NCBI GenBank assembly: GCA_964493945.1
Contig: CAZBQG010000186.1
Coordinates: forward strand, 1-9,052
Length of the DNA stretch: 9,052 bases
DNA from: CAZBQG01 sp964493945
GTDB lineage: Bacteria > Pseudomonadota > Alphaproteobacteria > Rhodospirillales > UBA2165
Direction: 5' to 3'
Part shown: positions 5,788 to 9,052 of the stretch, piece by piece
Position numbering within the stretch: position 1 is the first letter of the stretch
Layout of the letters: each line of letters opens with the position of its first letter
Made by a program: the position numbers and the translations under genes
Notes under the pieces: model-generated
Told to the model about the DNA's origin: nothing
The model's database searches: none
The model's input: the letters and a program-made list of their open reading frames with translations, nothing else

Positions 5788-6975
5788 TTAAATCGCCTTT
5801 TCCGAACGCAGCGCCGCAATTGCGTCGGCGTCATAGCCCAACTCGCCCAGCACCGTATCCGTATGTTCGCCCTGGGCCGGTGTGACCGTGCGCATCTCGG
5901 ATGGCGTGCGGTTTAGCTTGATGGGCTGGCCCACCAGTTCGATATCGCCAAGCTCCGGGTGATGGACCGGTGCCGCCATGCCCAGATGCTTCACCTGGGG
6001 GTCTTCGAATACCTGATCCATGGAATAGATCGGCCCGCAGGGTACGCCGCCATCATTCATCAATTGGACCCAATCGTCGCTGGACCGGGTGCGGGTGATT
6101 TCGCACATCTCGTTGAAAAGCTGATCGCGGTGGGCGAGGCGGCCATCCGAGGTGGCATAATCGGGATGATCCAGAAAATGTTCGGCCTCCAGAACCTTGC
6201 ACAGGCGCACCCAGATTTCAGAGCCGCTTGCCGCGATATTCATATGCCCGTCAGTGGTCGGATAGACGCCGGTGGTGGCCCCCGTCGGGTGGAAATTTCC
6301 GGCCTGTTGGGGGACATCCTTGGCCATCAGCCAGCGGGCCGCCTGGAAATCCATGATGGCGATCTGGGCTTCCAGCAAGGAGCTTTGCACCCACTGCCCT
6401 TCGCCGGATATTTCTCTTTCATGCAAAGCGACCATCAGGCCGAAAGACAGATAAAGCCCCGCCGTCAGATCGGATATGGCCGTGCCTGCCCTGACGGGGC
6501 CCTGACCGGGCAGGCCGGTGACCGACATCAGCCCGCCCATGCCCTGCAATATCTGATCGAAGCCGGGACGCTTCTCGTAAGGCCCGTCCTGGCCGAAGCC
6601 CGAAATACTGCCAAGCACGATGCGCGGATTGATGGCCTTCAGGCTGTCATAATCGATGCCCAGCCGGTTTTTCACGTCCGGGCGGTAATTTTCGACCACC
6701 ACATCCGCCTTGGCCACCAGCTTGCGAAAGACCTCCAGCCCCGCTTTGTTTTTAAGATTAAGCGTGATGGAGCGCTTATTGCGGTGCAGGTTCTGGAAAT
6801 CCGGATTATGCCGGTCGCCGACGAAGGCTTCTTCCTGGCCTTCCTCCGTGGGCATTTCGACCTTGATCACATCGGCGCCCCAATCGGCCAATTGGCGGAC
6901 GCAGGTCGGACCCGACCGCACCCGGGTCAAATCTAATACCATGAGATTGGACAGCGGCAGGGACTTCTCCGGCAT
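5788..6975 (-). CDS. Family III CoA-transferase (CaiB/BaiF)
   Basis: This 395-residue enzyme would transfer CoA between a donor acyl-CoA and an acceptor carboxylate. N-terminal LMVLDLTRVRSGPTCVRQLADWGADVIKVE (11-40) is the family's Rossmann-like opening. RNKRSITLNLK is at 65-75, VVVENYRPDV at 92-101, and GFGQDGPY at 126-133. AISDLTAGLY contains Asp169, the same position as the catalytic Asp169 of formyl-CoA transferase. The small domain with GVPCGPIYSM is near residue 310. The length is normal. The ATG at 6975 has AGAGGAG about eight bases upstream, and that site overlaps the TAG of the UbiD gene, so the two are almost certainly translated from one message. Its stop faces the NAT-like gene's stop with 7 bp between. 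The likely acceptor is the acid handled by the neighbouring UbiD, though the exact substrate is unknown; succinyl-CoA or acetyl-CoA are common donors in the family. Confidence 0.95.
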   Translation of the reverse strand: MPEKSLPLSNLMVLDLTRVRSGPTCVRQLADWGADVIKVEMPTEEGQEEAFVGDRHNPDFQNLHRNKRSITLNLKNKAGLEVFRKLVAKADVVVENYRPDVKNRLGIDYDSLKAINPRIVLGSISGFGQDGPYEKRPGFDQILQGMGGLMSVTGLPGQGPVRAGTAISDLTAGLYLSFGLMVALHEREISGEGQWVQSSLLEAQIAIMDFQAARWLMAKDVPQQAGNFHPTGATTGVYPTTDGHMNIAASGSEIWVRLCKVLEAEHFLDHPDYATSDGRLAHRDQLFNEMCEITRTRSSDDWVQLMNDGGVPCGPIYSMDQVFEDPQVKHLGMAAPVHHPELGDIELVGQPIKLNRTPSEMRTVTPAQGEHTDTVLGELGYDADAIAALRSEKAI

Positions 6976-6986
6976 TTTTGGCTCCT

Positions 6987-8453
6987 CTATCTAATAAGCT
7001 TGGAACCGAAGAACAGGGGAGAAAGGGCATTGACGATATCCATGGATTCGTCAGAGGCGAAATCGGCCAGTTTGAGTTGGGGATTGATCGGGCGGATGCG
7101 CTCGAAATGATCCCGTTTCTCGGCATCGGCCGGTGGCGGGACGGTGGCATCGATCAGCATTTTGGACCCGAAGCGCTGCCACAGCGCCGTCCCCGGCGCG
7201 CCCAGTTCCGGCAGGGCCGCATCCATGGCATGGTTATGGGTGGACGGGATGACCACCACATCTTCTTGTGGATGAACCCGGGTGGATATGGCCCATAGCA
7301 ATTCGGCCGGATTATGGATATCCACATCCGCATCCACCGCCAGGGCCACTTTGGGATGCTGATATTCCGAAGATAGCGCCGCCATCAGAAGATTTTTTCC
7401 CTCGCCGTAATATCTGGGCGTCATCTGCACCACCAGACCGAAAATCCCCGGCAGGGCCGAAACATTGTGTAGATCAGGCCCGCCGCCGACTGTGCTGAGG
7501 CGGCGGAAGATGGTGGCGCACATGGGAATTTTATGGAAGACGCAGCCCTCCATCTCCGAGCCGTTCTGCAAATTTTTGAAGATGGCGTCGGCCCGCTTGT
7601 TCATATGGTGATATTCGATGATGGGATTTTTCCCGGTGCCGGTGACGTAATAGTCCTGGAATTCGGAGAAGGGTCCTTCCTCTTCCCGGTAATCGGGGGG
7701 GATATAACCTTCCAGTACAATCTCGGCATCGGCCGGAACTTCCAGATCGACGGTCTCGCATTTGACCATGCGGATCGGTTCACCCATATAGCCGCCGGCG
7801 ATTGCGATTTCGTCATCGCCATAGGCCGCCGTGGTCGCCGCAGCCGCATAGATCAATGGATGATGTCCAATGACGATGGCCACCGGCATGGGTTCGCCCT
7901 TCGCCTGGTATTTCAGGTAATTTTTCCACGAATGGCGCGGATAGAGCAGGATCCCAGATTTGTTGGGACCCTTAATTTGTAGGCGGTGGAAGCTCATATT
8001 GCGTTGGCCGGTATCCGGGTCCTTGGTAATCATCAGTCCCGATCCGATGACCGGCCCGCCATCGCGCTGTCCCGCTACATGGACCGGAAGCTTGGTCAGG
8101 TCAAACTCATCCTTGCCCAGCTTTTGCTCCTTCACCGGCCCGTCCTCGACAGTGACCGGCTCAATCTTGGCGCCCAGACGTTTGGCGACCAGGGGGACTA
8201 CCGTTTCTTCCGAGGCTCCGAAGGCCAAAGCCGCATGGCGCACATTGGCGGGCGCCTGGCCCAGGGAACACCAGCCATTGGGCAAATCCTCAAACAACAG
8301 CGCCTTTTCCCGGGACTGATACAGCAAGGAACCCATCTGGGTAAGCGGGTCCACGGGCTTGTCGATACGGATTAATTCCTTCGCGGCATCCAGTTGCTCG
8401 ATCCACGAGCGCATGTCTTTTGGTGGCAGGTTCGAGCGGGTCGATGAAGTCAT
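6987..8453 (-). CDS. UbiD-family prenylated-FMN-dependent (de)carboxylase
   Basis: This 488-residue enzyme of the UbiD/Fdc1 family decarboxylates (or reversibly carboxylates) aromatic or alpha,beta-unsaturated acids using prenyl-FMN. The active-site triad is present. Arg157 lies in RNMSFHR, with Asn152 five residues before it as in Aspergillus Fdc1 (Asn168/Arg173). EEEGPFSE gives Glu259 and Glu264 with the same spacing as Glu277 and Glu282 of Fdc1. Other family blocks are AIVIGHHPL (192-200), the GGYMGEPI loop, and RRLSTVGGGPDLHN. ATG 8453 has AAGGA 7-8 bases upstream. No UbiX (prenyltransferase supplying the cofactor) is in this window, so it must be encoded elsewhere. The CoA-transferase follows 11 bp downstream, and a benzoate-type transporter diverges upstream, pointing to an aromatic carboxylate. 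The quinone-synthesis role of UbiD proper is less likely in this context. Confidence 0.95.
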   Translation of the reverse strand: MTSSTRSNLPPKDMRSWIEQLDAAKELIRIDKPVDPLTQMGSLLYQSREKALLFEDLPNGWCSLGQAPANVRHAALAFGASEETVVPLVAKRLGAKIEPVTVEDGPVKEQKLGKDEFDLTKLPVHVAGQRDGGPVIGSGLMITKDPDTGQRNMSFHRLQIKGPNKSGILLYPRHSWKNYLKYQAKGEPMPVAIVIGHHPLIYAAAATTAAYGDDEIAIAGGYMGEPIRMVKCETVDLEVPADAEIVLEGYIPPDYREEEGPFSEFQDYYVTGTGKNPIIEYHHMNKRADAIFKNLQNGSEMEGCVFHKIPMCATIFRRLSTVGGGPDLHNVSALPGIFGLVVQMTPRYYGEGKNLLMAALSSEYQHPKVALAVDADVDIHNPAELLWAISTRVHPQEDVVVIPSTHNHAMDAALPELGAPGTALWQRFGSKMLIDATVPPPADAEKRDHFERIRPINPQLKLADFASDESMDIVNALSPLFFGSKLIR

Positions 8454-8485
8454 GGCATATTCCTTGTCCGGTAAACCAAATTGAA

Positions 8486-8517
8486 GGCTGGCTCTCCCTG
8501 GCTAAGAGTGACCAGCC
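8486..8517 (-). repeat. Bulged stem-loop in the leader of the ubiD-like gene
   Basis: GGCTGG (8486-8491) pairs with CCAGCC (8512-8517), and CTCT (8492-8495) with AGAG (8505-8508), leaving a nine-base loop and a three-base bulge. It ends 32 bases before the ubiD-like ATG and downstream of the promoter candidate, so it would form in the 5' leader. There is no T-run, so it is not a simple terminator. It could affect translation or be an operator. Confidence 0.3.
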
Positions 8518-8522
8518 GCCTA

Positions 8523-8551
8523 TTTGTACATTTGGCCGGTGGGCGGCGCAA
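8523..8551 (-). promoter_or_regulatory. Candidate promoter for the ubiD-like/CaiB operon
   Basis: On the minus strand TTGCGC (8551-8546) and TACAAA (8528-8523) are separated by 17 bp. The matches to sigma-70 boxes are 3/6 and 4/6, so the site is weak by itself. The inverted repeat at 8547-8561 overlaps the -35 position, as expected for a regulated promoter. Prediction only. Confidence 0.25.
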
Positions 8552-8561
8552 TGAGCTTGCG
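8547..8561. repeat. Inverted repeat CGCAA-N5-TTGCG
   Basis: A perfect 5-bp inverted repeat with a 5-base spacer (TGAGC) overlaps the predicted -35 of the ubiD-like gene. Size and symmetry suit a dimeric regulator (TetR, GntR or LysR type), but no regulator gene is in the window and a chance match cannot be excluded. Confidence 0.3.
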
Positions 8562-8582
8562 GGGGGATAGGCCGCAAAAAGC

Positions 8583-8611
8583 GAGACAAGCCATGGCACG
8601 GCACTTAAAAT
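8583..8611 (+). promoter_or_regulatory. Candidate promoter for the BenE-like gene
   Basis: GAGACA (8583-8588, 4/6 to the -35 consensus) and TAAAAT (8606-8611, 5/6 to the -10) are 17 bp apart. Transcription would start near 8618, about 70 bases before the proposed TTG start. Prediction from consensus only. Confidence 0.3.
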
Positions 8612-8685
8612 GAAAGATCACCAGTGCCCGCCATCCTTCAACCCTTGCATAGGCGAACAGCCCCCTGTCCCTCGAAGCACCCATA

Positions 8686-9052
8686 TTGCCGCTGCCCGGC
8701 CCGCGCGCGTTATTCCGTGATTTTTCACTGATCAACGCGGCAGCCGCGACGGTCGCCTTCACCTTCTCGGCTTCCGGTCCGACGGCCATCCTGCTGGCCA
8801 TTGGTACCAAGGCGGGCCTGCCGGCAAGCGATCTGGCGTCTTGGCTGTTTGGCGCTTTTTTCCTCAATGGGCTGATCAGCATCCTTTTTTGTCTGCTGTA
8901 CCGCCAGCCCCTGGTTCTTTTCTGGACCATTCCGGGCATCGTCCTGTTGGGCCCTGCCCTGGAACATATGAGTTTGGCCGAAGCCGTCGGCGCCTATTAC
9001 GGGACCGGGATTTTGATGATCGTGCTGGGGCTCAGCGGTTGGGTCCGCCGGG
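8686..9052 (+). CDS. benE: BenE-family benzoate/H+ symporter-like protein, N-terminal part (cut by window edge)
   Basis: The plus-strand frame from about 8653 to the end is open and, from 8710, reads as the N-terminal third of the BenE/YdcO family. LFRDFSLINAAAATVAFTF begins the first helix, ASDLASWLFGAFFLNGL follows, and YRQPLVLFWTIPGIVLLG is the family's most recognisable block, corresponding to 'YRxPvxxaWsTPGaaLL'. LAEAVGAYYGTGILMIVLGLSG comes next. These proteins import benzoate or related aromatic acids with protons across the inner membrane. No ATG exists in frame before the first helix. TTG 8686 is the most reasonable start; a stop at 8650 bounds it upstream, and the ribosome site is not obvious (GAAG at 8674). 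A frameshift upstream is an alternative. The gene continues past the window; about 120 of roughly 390 residues are seen. Symbol given for family resemblance only. Confidence 0.8.
   Translation, partial: MPLPGPRALFRDFSLINAAAATVAFTFSASGPTAILLAIGTKAGLPASDLASWLFGAFFLNGLISILFCLLYRQPLVLFWTIPGIVLLGPALEHMSLAEAVGAYYGTGILMIVLGLSGWVRR

Larger units (their letters stand above)
8454..8685. promoter_or_regulatory. Divergent control region between ubiD-like and benE-like genes
   Basis: About 230 bp without a convincing gene. It holds the ubiD-like ribosome site, a stem-loop (8486-8517), an inverted repeat (8547-8561), the palindrome TGTACA (8526-8531) and one promoter candidate on each strand. The reading frame of the BenE-like protein is closed by TAG at 8650-8652, so that gene cannot start further upstream without a frameshift. 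Short peptides are open here (ATG 8610 gives 37 codons ending at TGA), but none resembles a known family. Confidence 0.5.

Noticed and set aside
5959..6936. Long plus-strand open frame (325 codons) opposite the CoA-transferase gene
   Set aside because: It is the antisense shadow of a clearly conserved CaiB/BaiF gene; its translation has no recognisable domain and is rich in His, Gly and Arg as expected for the reverse of GC-rich codons.
8520..8939. Minus-strand open frames opposite the BenE-like gene
   Set aside because: The plus strand reads a conserved BenE block (YRQPLVLFWTIPG); the minus-strand peptide is basic and shows no family pattern.
1..9052. CRISPR array, tRNA/rRNA, insertion sequence, integrase or attachment sites
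   Set aside because: Reading both strands I saw no regularly spaced repeats, no cloverleaf-like segment with T-loop consensus, no transposase or integrase, and no long terminal inverted repeats. Codon style is uniform along the window.

Overview
The window reads as a catabolic gene cluster from a GC-rich proteobacterium. An alphaproteobacterium would fit the protein style and codon usage, but this is inference; there is no rRNA, tRNA or marker gene to fix the taxon. Eight genes lie wholly inside the window and a ninth (a BenE-type transporter) runs off the right edge. Seven of the complete genes look intact. One, the amidohydrolase, has a 5' end broken by apparent single-base losses. I see no insertion sequence, CRISPR array, phage gene or RNA gene.

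Layout. Block A (about 77-3499, minus strand, transcribed right to left): enoyl-CoA hydratase/isomerase, amidohydrolase (5' end frameshifted), EamA/DMT permease, short-chain dehydrogenase (SDR). The first three are spaced 4-9 bp apart and the SDR follows after 46 bp, so they look like one operon. Block B (3687-5780, plus strand): an MFS permease and, 3 bp after it, an arylamine N-acetyltransferase-like enzyme. Block B diverges from block A across a 187-bp control region with a perfect extended -10 promoter. Block C (5788-8453, minus strand): a UbiD-family decarboxylase followed 11 bp later by a CaiB/BaiF (family III) CoA-transferase. It converges on block B with only 7 bp between stop codons. 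Block D (from about 8686, plus strand): start of a benzoate/H+ symporter (BenE)-like gene, divergent from ubiD across about 230 bp holding candidate promoters and two inverted repeats.

How it may work together (inference). BenE and the MFS permease would import an organic, probably aromatic, acid. The UbiD enzyme would decarboxylate (or carboxylate) it using prenylated FMN. The CaiB-type transferase would move CoA onto a carboxylate. The crotonase, SDR and amidohydrolase are standard chemistry for processing acyl-CoA or ring-cleavage intermediates. The NAT-like enzyme keeps a full Cys-His-Asp triad and could use an acyl-CoA made in the pathway. No regulator, acyl-CoA ligase, thiolase, ring hydroxylase/reductase or UbiX (prenyl-FMN synthase) is visible, so the substrate cannot be named from this window.

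Most notable points: the double single-base disruption at the amidohydrolase 5' end, the missing metal-ligand motifs of that protein, the NAT-like enzyme in a catabolic setting, and the stop-codon/ribosome-site overlaps at two gene junctions.
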